Shown here: one piece after another, positions 25,489 through 35,822 of the stretch | Position numbering within the stretch: the stretch's first letter is position 1 | How the letters are laid out: each line of letters begins with the position of its first letter | Assembly: GCF_040536835.1 (NCBI RefSeq) | Contig: NZ_CP159578.1 | Span: forward strand, 3,100,001 to 3,164,000 | Length of the DNA: 64,000 nucleotides | Direction of reading: 5' to 3' | Source: Salinicola endophyticus | GTDB lineage: Bacteria; Pseudomonadota; Gammaproteobacteria; Pseudomonadales; Halomonadaceae | Program-made: the position numbers and the translations under genes | Notes under the pieces: model-generated | The model's input: only the letters and a program-made list of their open reading frames with translations | Database searches by the model: none | What the model was told of the DNA's origin: nothing

Positions 25489-26513
25489 GGCGACTCTCCT
25501 GCGCTCGTGGCATGGGATGGATCGATCTCGTCGAGGGCCACGCGACGGCCCTCGCGCAGCGACAGCAACGCCGCCTCGGCCAGACGCAGCGCCTCCAGCC
25601 CGTCTTCGGCGCCGGCCAGCGGCGGCCGTCCCTCGCGCCAGCTGGTGACGAAATCGTCGAGTTCACGGCGATAGGCCAAGGCGTAGCGTTCGAGAAAGAA
25701 AGCGTGGGGCAGCTCACCGATCTGGCCGGCCGCCCCGGTGAACCGCAGCCGGGTCTCGGTTTCGTTGCGTGCTTCGAGCATGCCCAGGCTGCCGAATGCC
25801 TCGATGCGCTGGTCATAGCCGTAGCTGGCACGACGCGAGTTGCTGATATGGCATAGCTGGCCGCTGGCGCTGACCAGGGTGATCATCGCTGTGTCGATAT
25901 CCCCCGCCGCCCCCAGAGCCGGATCGATCAGGCAGCCGCCTTCGGCGTACACGTCGCGGATGGGCTCGTCGAGCAGCCAGCGCGCCATGTCGAAGTCGTG
26001 AATGGTCATGTCGCGAAACAGCCCGCCCGAGGCTGTCACGTAGGCGGGCGGCGGCGGCGACGGGTCGCGACTGATCACGCTCAGGGTCTCCAGCATGCCG
26101 ATACGCCCGGCGCGGATCTGCCGCCTGAGCGCGGCGAACTGCGGGTCATGGCGCCGGTTGAAGCCCAGCGCGCAGGTCACCGGATGCCGCGCCAATACCT
26201 CCAGTGCGGCACGTGTCCGCGGCAGATCCAAGGCGATCGGCTTTTCGCACAGGACCGCCTTGCCGGCACGCGCGGCGCGCTCGAGATAGTCGGCGTGGGT
26301 CGGTGTACTCGACGCGATCAGCACCGCATCGATCGCCGGATCCTCGAACAGCGCATCGGTTGGCAATACGCTGCAGCCGTAGCGCTCGGCGAGTGCCTGG
26401 GCCGCCGACGCTTGGGCATCGCTCACCGCCGCCAGGGTGACCTCGGGATGCGCGGCAATGGCAGTGGCGTGCACCCTGCCGATCCGTCCCGCGCCGATCA
26501 GTGCCAGTCTCAT
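25485..26513 (-). CDS. iolG: Inositol 2-dehydrogenase
   Basis: A 342-residue Gfo/Idh/MocA-family enzyme that oxidises myo-inositol to scyllo-inosose with NAD, the first step of the pathway. Rossmann motif IGAGRIGRVHA is at the N-terminus, EKPIALD (catalytic Lys) near residue 97, and GGLFRDMTIHDFDMARWLL is the IolG block containing the catalytic Asp-His. It is closer to classical IolG than the second dehydrogenase at 30762. The start ATG 26513 has gaggag 7 bases upstream. Between it and the regulator lies a 13-bp-period tandem array. Confidence 0.93.
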   Translation of the reverse strand: MRLALIGAGRIGRVHATAIAAHPEVTLAAVSDAQASAAQALAERYGCSVLPTDALFEDPAIDAVLIASSTPTHADYLERAARAGKAVLCEKPIALDLPRTRAALEVLARHPVTCALGFNRRHDPQFAALRRQIRAGRIGMLETLSVISRDPSPPPPAYVTASGGLFRDMTIHDFDMARWLLDEPIRDVYAEGGCLIDPALGAAGDIDTAMITLVSASGQLCHISNSRRASYGYDQRIEAFGSLGMLEARNETETRLRFTGAAGQIGELPHAFFLERYALAYRRELDDFVTSWREGRPPLAGAEDGLEALRLAEAALLSLREGRRVALDEIDPSHATSAGESP

Positions 26514-26523
26514 GCATCGCTCC

Positions 26524-26588
26524 TCGAATACGTTACTCGAATGCGTTTCTCTAACGAGTCCCTCGAATGATGTCGTCGAATGGTCGCC
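26524..26588. repeat. Five tandem 13-bp units upstream of iolG
   Basis: Units begin at 26524, 26537, 26550, 26563 and 26576. Four start with tcgaat (tcgaatacgttac, tcgaatgcgtttc, tcgaatgatgtcg, tcgaatggtcgcc); the middle one is degenerate (tctaacgagtccc). It fills the start of the 116-base gap between the RpiR regulator and iolG and ends 11 bases before the iolG ATG on the minus strand. Confidence 0.7.
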
Positions 26589-26629
26589 GCGCAACGGGAT
26601 CACCTCGGCCCGCACGCCCCGGGCGCTGG

Positions 26630-27508
26630 TCAGCGCTCAGCCGTCGGCCGCCCTGAGTCTGGAGGCGGGAGCGCCGGATCGGCGGGGTCGCGTTGGCGTA
26701 CCTGACGCATCCCCAGGGCAATGGCCAGGGTCTGGGCCAGGCACAGCGAAGCGCTCAGACCGCGAAAGCTCTTGACCTCGGCCTCCTGCACCACCAGCGC
26801 CACGTCGGCGACCCGCGCCAGCGGGCTGAGGCTGGAATCGGTGATCACCACCAGCGGGATGCCGCGCTCGCTGGCGTCATCGGCGGCGCGCCGGCTCTCT
26901 TCGGCATAGGGTGAGAAGCTCACCACCAGCAGCGCATCCCGCGCTCCGATCGATTTAACCTGCTCGCCATGCATGCCGCCCAGGCCATCGATCAGCGCCG
27001 CGCGCTTGTCGATGTGGTGCAGCGCATAGGTGATATAGCTGGCCACCACGAAACTGCGCCGAGCCCCCAGCGCATACACGATCTCGGCGCCTTCGAGCAG
27101 ATCCAGCGCGCGCTCCAGATCGGCCGGATCGATACGCCCGGGCAGCGCCTCCAGCACCTGCCGATTGGCCTCGGCGAATTCCCACAGCAGTTGCGTGCTG
27201 TCAGGCGTTTCACCGGTGGCCACGCGTACCGCACGGATACGCTCGGCGTAATTGGGCAGCTCGTTGACCAGGCGGGCGCGAAACAGCTCCTGCATCTCCG
27301 AGAACCCGGTGAAACCGAAGCTGTTGGCGAAGCGAATCAGCGTCGAAGGGGTGACGCCGGCCTGTTCGGCCAGCTTGGCCACCGTGGCGAAGGCCACCTC
27401 GCGAGGATTGTCGAGCAGAAAGCGCGCTGTCTGCTGCAGGCGACGGCTGAGGGAGGCGTAGACCTCGGTGATCTGGCGCTCCAGCGCCGCGAAATCCTCG
27501 ATGGGCAT
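26630..27508 (-). CDS. iolR: RpiR-family transcriptional regulator of inositol catabolism
   Basis: A 292-residue regulator with an N-terminal HTH_6 domain (ARFLLDNPREVAFATVAKLAEQAGVTPSTLIRFANSFGFTGFSEMQ) and a C-terminal SIS sugar-phosphate-binding domain (ALGARRSFVVASYITYAL, LLVVSFSPYAEESRRAADDASERGIPLVVITDS). RpiR-type IolR proteins repress iol genes in several proteobacteria until an inositol-derived intermediate binds. It lies between iolGB and the divergent transporter operon, and two matching palindromes in the shared promoter region (27588 and 27648) are likely its operators. ATG 27508 with aagg upstream; a longer frame to 27607 would run into the operators. Confidence 0.88.
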   Translation of the reverse strand: MPIEDFAALERQITEVYASLSRRLQQTARFLLDNPREVAFATVAKLAEQAGVTPSTLIRFANSFGFTGFSEMQELFRARLVNELPNYAERIRAVRVATGETPDSTQLLWEFAEANRQVLEALPGRIDPADLERALDLLEGAEIVYALGARRSFVVASYITYALHHIDKRAALIDGLGGMHGEQVKSIGARDALLVVSFSPYAEESRRAADDASERGIPLVVITDSSLSPLARVADVALVVQEAEVKSFRGLSASLCLAQTLAIALGMRQVRQRDPADPALPPPDSGRPTAER

Positions 27509-27587
27509 GCAATGAACCTTTACTGGATGGGCAATCGACGCGGTGATCCGGGTGATCAACTCTCGATGCAACGAGCCTAAGAGGATT

Positions 27588-27601
27588 GGAATAAAAATTC
27601 C
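27588..27601. promoter_or_regulatory. Operator candidate 1 for the iol regulator
   Basis: Perfect palindrome GGAAT-aaaa-ATTCC in an AT-rich patch of the divergent iolR/ABC-transporter promoter region. Confidence 0.5.
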
Positions 27602-27647
27602 ACACATACCAAAGTATAGAATAAATAATTTGTAATCTCTTAAAAAT

Positions 27648-27661
27648 GGAATTTATATTTC
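27648..27661. promoter_or_regulatory. Operator candidate 2 for the iol regulator
   Basis: GGAAT-ttat-ATTTC, the same arm and spacer layout as the site at 27588 with one mismatch, exactly 60 bases further on. A weaker relative (gaataaataatt) lies between them near 27618-27630. Confidence 0.45.
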
Positions 27662-27777
27662 ATACCACGGTTCGACCGGAACAGCAGCCGTGCTTCTCGA
27701 CCGCGACTCGACGCCCGCCCCTTATCGCGACTCGGCGTCAGACAACGACAACGTGACACACGCCAAGAGGATTCATC

Positions 27778-28746
27778 ATGCGACGCCGTAACCGCTTCGA
27801 TCTCTCACCGGCCGGCGGCAAGCGCCTCGCCGCCGTACTCGTCACCGCCCTGGGCCTGCTCGTCAGCGGGCTGACCCATGCCGAGGGCCACCGCTTCGTC
27901 ATGGTCACCCATGGCGTGCCTTCGGACCCATTCTGGACCGTGGTCAAGAACGGCGCCGATGCCGCTGCCCGTACGCTGGGTGACACCCTGGAGTACCGCG
28001 CTCCCTCGACCTTCGACATGGCCAAGATGCAGCAACTGGCCGAGGCCGCCATCGCCTCCGACCCGGACGGTCTGATCCTCTCTTTCACCGACGAAAGCGC
28101 CCTGGGCAAGGTGGTGCAGAATGCCACCGATCGCGGTATTCCGGTCATCACCATCAACTCCGGCGGTGACGCCGCGGCCAAGTACGGCGCCCTGCTCCAC
28201 GTCGGCCAGAGCGAGTACGCAGCGGGCAAGGCCGCCGCCGAGCGCATGCGCAAGATGGGGGTCGAGAAAGGACTGTGCGTCAATCACGAGCAGGGCAACC
28301 AGGGCCTCGATCAGCGCTGCGACGGCTTCATCGACGGCTTCGACGGCAACGCCGAGCAGCTCGCCACCTCCTACGATCCGACCGAAATTCGTAACGCCAT
28401 CGTCGCCTATCTCAACCAGCACCGCGATATCAAGGGCGTGCTGACACTGGGCGCGATCACCGCCGGGCCGCTGATCCAGGCCATGCGCGACGAAGGCGCC
28501 ACCGGCAAGTTGACCCTGGCCACCTTCGACCTCTCACCCGCTATCCTGCTCGCACTGCAGCAGGGCGCGCTGGATTTCGCCATCGACCAGCAGCAGTACC
28601 TGCAGGGCTATCTGCCCGTGGTCTTCCTCGACCAGTACGTCGAGCACGGCCTGCTGCCGGCGGATGACGTGGCGACCGGCCCCGGCTTCGTCACCAAGGA
28701 GAACGCTGCCCGGGTGATGGAATTGAGCCGGCGCGGCATCCGCTGA
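27778..28746 (+). CDS. Sugar ABC transporter substrate-binding protein (probable inositol-binding)
   Basis: A 322-residue periplasmic binding protein of the RbsB type (Peripla_BP_4), with a signal peptide cut near THA-EG (residue ~36). Blocks such as FVMVTHGVPSDPFWTVVKNGADAAAR, GIPVITINSGGD and LLHVGQSEYAAGKAAAERM are typical for ABC binding proteins of the CUT2 class. Location at the head of the plus-strand iol operon suggests myo-inositol (IbpA-like) as ligand. ATG 27778 with aagagg upstream; transcription probably starts in the operator region. Confidence 0.87.
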   Translation: MRRRNRFDLSPAGGKRLAAVLVTALGLLVSGLTHAEGHRFVMVTHGVPSDPFWTVVKNGADAAARTLGDTLEYRAPSTFDMAKMQQLAEAAIASDPDGLILSFTDESALGKVVQNATDRGIPVITINSGGDAAAKYGALLHVGQSEYAAGKAAAERMRKMGVEKGLCVNHEQGNQGLDQRCDGFIDGFDGNAEQLATSYDPTEIRNAIVAYLNQHRDIKGVLTLGAITAGPLIQAMRDEGATGKLTLATFDLSPAILLALQQGALDFAIDQQQYLQGYLPVVFLDQYVEHGLLPADDVATGPGFVTKENAARVMELSRRGIR

Positions 28747-28791
28747 CGCCAGGATTCGGCTCCCGCCCCCGACTCTCAGGAGATCATCGCC

Positions 28792-29906
28792 ATGACAGCG
28801 ACCACCGCAGTCCCCACCTTGGGTGAAGACGAACGCCTGGCCAAGCAGGCGACCTGGAAGAGAATCATGCGCCGCCCGGAGCTGGGCGCCATGGCCGGCG
28901 CGCTACTGGTACTGGCGTTCTTCCTCGTCGCCGCCAGCGGTACCGGCATGTTCTCGCCCGCCGGCATCATGAACTTTCTGGAGGTCTCGGCGCAGCTCGG
29001 TATCCTCGCTACCGCTGCGGCCCTGCTGATGATCGGCGGCGAGTTCGATCTGTCGATCGGCTCGATGATCGGACTAGCCGGTATCATCATCGCGGTGCCG
29101 GTGATGGAGTACGGCTGGCCACTGTGGTCGGCGCTGCTGCTGGCCTTCGCCTGCGCCATGCTGGTGGGCTGGTGCAACGGCTATCTGGTCAACCGCACCG
29201 GCCTGCCCTCCTTCATCGTCACCCTGGCCTTTCTGTTCATTCTGCGCGGGCTCGCCATCGGCGGTTGTCGCCTGCTCACCGGGCGCACGCAGATCGGTGG
29301 CCTCCAACCGCACATCGCCCACGACTGGCTCGCCCCGCTGTTCTCAGGCGAGGTGGCGACAGGGCTGTTCGCGTGGATGGCCGCGCACGGCTGGATCGCC
29401 ACCAATTTCGCCGGCAACCCGGTGGTGACCGGCATCCCGGTCTCGATCGTGTGGTGGCTGGGCCTGACCGCGGTCGCCACCTGGGTACTGCTGTTCACCC
29501 CTTACGGCAACTGGATCTTCGCCGCCGGTGGCGATGCCAATGCGGCGCGCAACTCGGGCGTCCCGGTACGCCGGGTGAAGATCTCGCTGTTCATGTTCAC
29601 CGCGCTATCGGCCACGGTCTTCGCCAGCCTGCAGGTGATGGACACCGGTTCCGCCGACACCATCCGCGGCATGCTCAAGGAGCTGGAGGCGATCATCGCG
29701 GTGGTCATCGGCGGCGCGCTGCTCACCGGCGGCTACGGTTCGGCGGTGGGCGCCGCGCTCGGCGCGCTGATCTTCGGCATGGTGCAGATGGGCATCTTCT
29801 ATACCGGCGTCAACACCGACTGGTTCAAGGTCTTCCTCGGCGCGATGCTGCTGATCGCGGTGCTGTTCAACAACTTCGTGCGCAAGAAGATGATGGAGGC
29901 CCGCTG

Positions 29907-29907
<1 letters not shown>
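28792..29907 (+). CDS. Sugar ABC transporter permease (probable inositol)
   Basis: A 371-residue inner-membrane permease of the BPD_transp_2/RbsC class with about eight to ten hydrophobic segments. [14 protein letters not shown] is the hallmark block near residue 83, and [25 protein letters not shown] is the cytoplasmic coupling loop. It is 371 residues where RbsC has about 320; the extra is in a loop around residues 170-210. ATG 28792 has caggagatc upstream. Its stop overlaps the ATPase start by one base. Confidence 0.9.
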
Positions 29908-30716
<809 letters not shown>

Positions 30717-30761
30717 ACGGCGCCGGCGCCCGTTGCGCTGGCTCATCCCGGAGATACGCAC

Positions 30762-31892
30762 ATGACAGCCACCCTCAATGTCGGTCTGATCGGCAGCGGC
30801 TACATGGGCAAGGCCCACGCCATCGCCTACCACGCCGCGCCGCGCGTGTTCGCGCTGCCAGCGCGGCCGGTCTGCGCGCTGCTGGCGGAGACCGACGCCA
30901 CGCTCGCGACACAACAGGCCGCGGCGCTGGGCTTCGCACGTGCCACCGGCGACTGGCAGGCGCTGGTCGCCGATCCGGACATCGACGTGGTCGATATCTG
31001 TGCACCCAACGTCCTGCACGAACCCATGGCGCTGGCCGCCATCGCCCACGGCAAGCACGTTTACGTGGAAAAGCCGCTGGCGCTGACCGCGGCTAGCGCC
31101 GAACGCCTGTGCGAGGCCGCCGCGCGCGCCGGAGTGAAGACGCTGGTCGGATTCAACTACCTGCGCAATCCGGCCACCCAACTGGCGCGCGAGATCGTCG
31201 TCAGTGGCGAGATCGGCGAGCTGGTGCACTTCCGCGGCCGCCACAACGAGGACTATCTGGCCGATCCCGCCACGCCGCATAGCTGGCGTACCCGCCGCGA
31301 TATGGCGGGCAGTGGCGCGCTCGGCGATCTCGGCTCGCATATTCTCAACCTGGCCGAGTACCTCAGCGGCCAGACGATCACCGCCCTCTGTGCCGACCTG
31401 CAGACGTTGATCCGTCAGCGGCCACTGGCACAAGGCAGCGGCCTGGGCACGGTGGAGAACGACGACCAGGCGCAGGCGCTCTTGCGCTTCTCACACGGTT
31501 TGATCGGCAATCTGGAGACCTCTCGCATCGCCAGCGGACGCAAGCTGGGTCTCTCCTACACCCTGACCGGCAGCCGCGGTGCCATCGTCTTCGATCAGGA
31601 GCGCATGAATGAACTCCAGCTCTATCGCCAGGCGGGGCCCGCCGGCAGACGCGGCTTCACCACCCTGCTGACGGGGCCCGAACATCCCGACTATGCCGCC
31701 TTCAGCCCCGCTCCCGGCCATGGTCTGGGCTACAACGACCAGAAGATCATCGAGGTACGCGACCTGGTCGAGGGCCTCTGTGGTCAGCGCCCGCTCTATC
31801 CCGACTTCGGCCACGCCTGGCGCATCAACCACTTGATCGACGCCATCGAACGCTCGCACCGGACGCGCGGCTGGGTCGACCTCGACGCTTGA
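30762..31892 (+). CDS. Gfo/Idh/MocA-family dehydrogenase (second inositol dehydrogenase)
   Basis: A 376-residue NAD(P)-dependent oxidoreductase with Rossmann motif GLIGSGYMGKAHA, the catalytic EKPLALT (Lys ~107) and the MAGSGALGDLGSHILNLAEYL block carrying the Asp/His pair. Its length and the GSGALGDLGSH motif set it apart from iolG at 25485 and resemble scyllo-inositol or D-chiro-inositol dehydrogenases (IolX/IolW-type) or other GFO sugar dehydrogenases. It sits between the ABC transporter and iolC, which points to use of a second inositol isomer. The exact substrate is inferred only from context. Confidence 0.82.
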   Translation: MTATLNVGLIGSGYMGKAHAIAYHAAPRVFALPARPVCALLAETDATLATQQAAALGFARATGDWQALVADPDIDVVDICAPNVLHEPMALAAIAHGKHVYVEKPLALTAASAERLCEAAARAGVKTLVGFNYLRNPATQLAREIVVSGEIGELVHFRGRHNEDYLADPATPHSWRTRRDMAGSGALGDLGSHILNLAEYLSGQTITALCADLQTLIRQRPLAQGSGLGTVENDDQAQALLRFSHGLIGNLETSRIASGRKLGLSYTLTGSRGAIVFDQERMNELQLYRQAGPAGRRGFTTLLTGPEHPDYAAFSPAPGHGLGYNDQKIIEVRDLVEGLCGQRPLYPDFGHAWRINHLIDAIERSHRTRGWVDLDA

Positions 31893-31951
31893 TCGCCCAG
31901 CCCCATCGCCACCGCGATGCCAACCGACGAACCCCGACGTGGAGACACGCC

Positions 31952-33901
31952 ATGCCTCATGCCTTCAACCCTGCACGCTCGCTCGATCTCATCTGCCTCG
32001 GCCGGGTCGCGGTGGACCTCTACTCGGAACAGCTCGGCAGTCGACTCGAGGACGTGTCGCGCTTCGCCCGCTATCTCGGCGGCAGCTCCGGCAACGTCGC
32101 CTACGGCAGCGCCCGCCTCGGCCTGCGCTCGGCGATGCTGTCACGCGTCGGCGACGAGCAGATGGGCCGGTTCGTGCGCGAGGAGCTGAGCCGGGCCGGG
32201 GTCGACGTCAGCGCCCTGCAGACCGACCCCGAACGGCATACCGGCCTGGTGCTGCTGGCGCTCAAGGATCGCGACAGCTTCCCGCTGCTGTTCTACCGCC
32301 GTGACTGCGCCGACATGGCTATCGATGCCGACGCCATCGACCCGGCCTACATCGCCAGCGCCCGGGCGCTGGCGATCACCGGCACCCATCTCTCTACCGC
32401 CATCACCCAGCGCGCCTGTCGCAAGGCGCTCGATGCGGCCGCCGACCACGGCGTCAAGCGGGTGCTCGACATCGACTACCGTCCGGTGCTGTGGGGGCTC
32501 ACCCAACCCGGCGACGGTGAGACACGCTTTGTCGCCGATGCCGAGGTCACCCGCCACCTGCAGCAGTGGCTGGGAGCCTTCGACCTGATCGTCGGCACCG
32601 AAGAGGAGTTCCATATCGCCGGCGGCAGTACCGACACCCTCACCGCCCTGCGGGCGGTGCGCGAGCGCAGCGCCGCGACCCTGGTATGCAAGCTCGGCGC
32701 CCAGGGCTGCGTAGTGATGGAAGGCGCGATCCCCGAGCGTATCGAGGACGGCATTCTGGTCGCGGGCGTCGAGGTCGAGGTGCTCAACGTCCTGGGGGCG
32801 GGAGATGCCTTCATGAGCGGGCTGCTGCGCGGCTGGCTCGACGGCCAGACCTGGGAGACCTGCGCCACCTACGCCAACGCCTGCGGCGCCCTGGTGGTCT
32901 CGCGCCACGGCTGCGCCCCGGCGATGCCGACCGCAGAGGAGCTGTTCGACTATCTGGCGCGGCGCGAGAGCCTGCCCCGCCCCGATCTCGATCCTCGGCT
33001 CAATCACCTGCATCGTGTCACCACGCGCACGCCGCGCGCCTGGCCACAGGTATGCGGGCTGGCCTTCGACCATCGTCGCCAACTCAGCGAAATGGCGCGC
33101 GAGACCCATGCCGATCCCACCCGTCTGCCGCAGCTCAAGCGCCTGCTGGTGGCCGCCGCCGCCAGCGGTGCCGAGCGCGCCGGACTCGAGACGCCGGCGA
33201 TTCTGGTCGACGACGTATTGGGCCAGGATGCGCTCAACGACGCGAGTGGCCGGCAGTGGTGGATCGGGCGCCCGGTGGAGCTGCCCGGGTCGCGCCCGCT
33301 GCGCTTCCAGCACGGCGACGACCTGGGCCGCTGCCTGCGTCACTGGCCACGCGAACATATCATCAAGTGTCTGGTGTTCTACCACCCTGACGATCCCCTC
33401 ACGCTGCGTCTCGATCAGGAAGCGCGACTGCAGCAGCTCTACCAGGCGGCCTGTGATGTCGACCTCGAACTGCTGATCGAGATCATCCCGCCCGACGATC
33501 TTCCCGACGACGACGCTACCCTGGCGCGAAGCCTGACCCGGCTCTATCACCTGGGCATTCGTCCCGACTGGTGGAAACTGCCGCCGATGTCGGAGGCCGC
33601 CTGGCAAGCCGTGGGCGCGGTCATCGAGACCCAGGACCCACACTGCCGGGGCGTGGTGCTGCTCGGCCTCGATGCCCCCATGGAGACCATGAAGGCTGGC
33701 TTCGCGGTGGCGGCCAGCCACCGCTGGTGCAAGGGCTTCACCGTGGGGCGCACGCTGTTCGCCCGCGCCAGCCGGGCGTGGCTCTCCGGGCATATCGACG
33801 ATGCCGAGCTGGTCGCCCAGGTGGCGACCAACTATGCCGAACTGATCCAGGCGTGGCGCACGCTGCGCGCCCCGCTCACACCCGCGGAGGCTACCCCATG
33901 A
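31952..33901 (+). CDS. iolC: Bifunctional 5-dehydro-2-deoxygluconokinase / DUF2090 aldolase-like protein
   Basis: A 649-residue fusion. Residues 1-~330 are a PfkB-family kinase (RYLGGSSGNVAYGSARLG near the start; the catalytic GAGD motif in LNVLGAGDAFMSGLLRGW), phosphorylating 2-deoxy-5-keto-gluconate. Residues ~340-649 are a DUF2090 domain (LAFDHRRQLSEMA, LVFYHPDDP, LIEIIPP, GFAVAASHRWCKGFTVGRTLF), the proposed 5-dehydro-2-deoxyphosphogluconate aldolase replacing IolJ. ATG 31952 has ggaga upstream. The stop overlaps iolD by 4 bases (ATGA). Confidence 0.92.
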   Translation: MPHAFNPARSLDLICLGRVAVDLYSEQLGSRLEDVSRFARYLGGSSGNVAYGSARLGLRSAMLSRVGDEQMGRFVREELSRAGVDVSALQTDPERHTGLVLLALKDRDSFPLLFYRRDCADMAIDADAIDPAYIASARALAITGTHLSTAITQRACRKALDAAADHGVKRVLDIDYRPVLWGLTQPGDGETRFVADAEVTRHLQQWLGAFDLIVGTEEEFHIAGGSTDTLTALRAVRERSAATLVCKLGAQGCVVMEGAIPERIEDGILVAGVEVEVLNVLGAGDAFMSGLLRGWLDGQTWETCATYANACGALVVSRHGCAPAMPTAEELFDYLARRESLPRPDLDPRLNHLHRVTTRTPRAWPQVCGLAFDHRRQLSEMARETHADPTRLPQLKRLLVAAAASGAERAGLETPAILVDDVLGQDALNDASGRQWWIGRPVELPGSRPLRFQHGDDLGRCLRHWPREHIIKCLVFYHPDDPLTLRLDQEARLQQLYQAACDVDLELLIEIIPPDDLPDDDATLARSLTRLYHLGIRPDWWKLPPMSEAAWQAVGAVIETQDPHCRGVVLLGLDAPMETMKAGFAVAASHRWCKGFTVGRTLFARASRAWLSGHIDDAELVAQVATNYAELIQAWRTLRAPLTPAEATP

Positions 33902-35751
33902 GCGATAGCGTGAGATTGACCATGGCCCAGGCCGTGGTGCGCTACCTGAGCGCCCAGCAGGTCGATGTCGATGGCCAAAGACTCCCCCTGTTCGCCGGCT
34001 GCTGGGCGATCTTCGGCCACGGCAATGTGGCGGGACTGGGCGAGGCGCTCTATCACGCCCGCGATCGGCTACCGACCTATCGTGCCCATAACGAGCAGGC
34101 GATGGCGCATGCCGCCATCGCCTATGCCAAGACGTTGGAGCGCCGCCGGATGATGGTCTGCACCGCCTCCGCCGGCCCCGGCGCGACCAATATGGTCACC
34201 GCCTGCGCGCTGGCCCACGTCAATCGCCTGCCGGTACTGTTTCTGCCCGGCGATACCTTCGCCACCCGCCTGCCGGACCCGGTGCTACAGCAGGTGGAGG
34301 ACTTCCAGGACCTCGGCGTGACCAGCAACGACTGCTTCCGACCGGTCAGCCGCTTCTTCGATCGCATCACCCGCCCCGAGCAGCTGCTCACCGCCCTGCC
34401 ACAGGCGCTGCGCGTGCTCACCGACCCCGCCGACTGCGGCCCGGTCACGCTGGCCCTGCCCCAGGACGTGCAGACCATGGCCTATGACTTCCCCGCGAGT
34501 CTGTTCGCACCGCAGGTGCATCGTCTACGCCGCCAGAGCCCCGACACCGCGGAGCTGGAAGCCGCGCTCGACCTCGTTCGCCAGGCGCGGCGTCCGCTGG
34601 TGATCGCTGGCGGCGGCGTGCACTACGCCCAGGCGCGTGAGGCGCTGGCCACGCTGGTCGAGCGTCATTGGCTGCCGGTGGGCGAGACCCAGGCGGGCAA
34701 GGGCGCACTGCCCTGGGACCATCCGTGCAATATGGGCAGTATCGGCGTCACCGGCGCCGCAGCAGCCAATGCCTTGGCGGCGGACGCCGATCTGGTGATC
34801 GCCGTGGGGACCCGGCTCGGCGACTTCACCTCTGGCTCACGCGCCCTGCTCTCGCCGCAAGTTCGCCTGCTCTCGCTCAATGTGGCCGCCTTCGACGCGA
34901 TCAAGCACCGCGCCCAGCCGCTGGTCGGCGATGCTCGGCTGAGCCTGCAGGCGCTCGCGGCAGGGCTGGATGAATGGCAGCCCGACGCCGCCTGGGCGAC
35001 CCGTAGCGCCACACTGCGCGACGAGTGGCAACGGTGCGTCGATCACGCAACCCGCGACCGCGCCGGCCCGATGCCCAGCGACGCCGAGGTGATCGGTGCA
35101 GTCAACCGCGCAGCCGGCGAGCGCGATATCGTGGTATGCGCCGCCGGTGGCCTGCCGGGGGAGCTGCATAAACTGTGGCGCACACGTCACCCACGGGGCT
35201 ACCACCTCGAGTACGGCTACTCCTGCATGGGCTACGAGCTCGCCGGCGGTGTCGGGGTCAAGCTGGCCAGCCCGAGTTCGGAAGTATTCGTGATGGTCGG
35301 CGATGGCGCCTATCTGATGCTCAACTCCGAGATCGCGACCTCGGTGGCACTGGGGCTGAAGATCGTCGCGGTGGTGCTCGACAACCGTGGCTTCGGCTGT
35401 ATCCATCGCCTGCAGCAGGCCTGCGGTGGGCCTGGCTTCAACAACCTGCTCACCGACTGCCGCGATGCCGGTGACGGCGCACCCAAGGTGGACTTCGCCG
35501 CGCACGCCGCAGCACTCGGCGCGCGCAGCGAGACGGTGACCGGCATCGCCGAGCTGGAAGCGGCACTGGCGCGTGCCAAGGCATCACCGACCAGCTACGT
35601 GATCGCACTGGATACCGACCCGCTGGCGACCACCGAAGCCGGCGGCGCCTGGTGGGACGTCGCCGTCGCCGAGGTCTCAGAACGCGAGGCCGTGGGCGCA
35701 GCCCGCCGCCGCTACGAAAACCACAAGACGCGCCAGTGGCAAAACCGCTGA
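33898..35751 (+). CDS. iolD: 3D-(3,5/4)-trihydroxycyclohexane-1,2-dione hydrolase
   Basis: A 617-residue thiamine-diphosphate enzyme that opens the ring of the diketo intermediate of inositol breakdown to 5-deoxy-glucuronate. The acetolactate-synthase-like order is clear: N-terminal PYR domain with GHGNVAGLGEAL and YRAHNEQAMAHAA (the catalytic Glu), a central domain (LVIAGGGVHYAQA), and the PP domain with the ThDP motif GDGAYLMLNSEI...LDNRGFG. Start ATG 33898 with ggagg upstream overlaps the iolC stop. Confidence 0.95.
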   Translation: MSDSVRLTMAQAVVRYLSAQQVDVDGQRLPLFAGCWAIFGHGNVAGLGEALYHARDRLPTYRAHNEQAMAHAAIAYAKTLERRRMMVCTASAGPGATNMVTACALAHVNRLPVLFLPGDTFATRLPDPVLQQVEDFQDLGVTSNDCFRPVSRFFDRITRPEQLLTALPQALRVLTDPADCGPVTLALPQDVQTMAYDFPASLFAPQVHRLRRQSPDTAELEAALDLVRQARRPLVIAGGGVHYAQAREALATLVERHWLPVGETQAGKGALPWDHPCNMGSIGVTGAAAANALAADADLVIAVGTRLGDFTSGSRALLSPQVRLLSLNVAAFDAIKHRAQPLVGDARLSLQALAAGLDEWQPDAAWATRSATLRDEWQRCVDHATRDRAGPMPSDAEVIGAVNRAAGERDIVVCAAGGLPGELHKLWRTRHPRGYHLEYGYSCMGYELAGGVGVKLASPSSEVFVMVGDGAYLMLNSEIATSVALGLKIVAVVLDNRGFGCIHRLQQACGGPGFNNLLTDCRDAGDGAPKVDFAAHAAALGARSETVTGIAELEAALARAKASPTSYVIALDTDPLATTEAGGAWWDVAVAEVSEREAVGAARRRYENHKTRQWQNR

Positions 35752-35822
35752 CCCACACCGATCTGGCCCGACCCTGCGCCCTATCGCCGGGGCCGGACCA
35801 CCGCCGAGAGAGGAGAGAGACC

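Noticed and set aside
26524..26588. 13-bp array considered as a CRISPR array
   Set aside because: Units are far too short and abut without spacers; no cas genes are nearby. I see no CRISPR array in the window.
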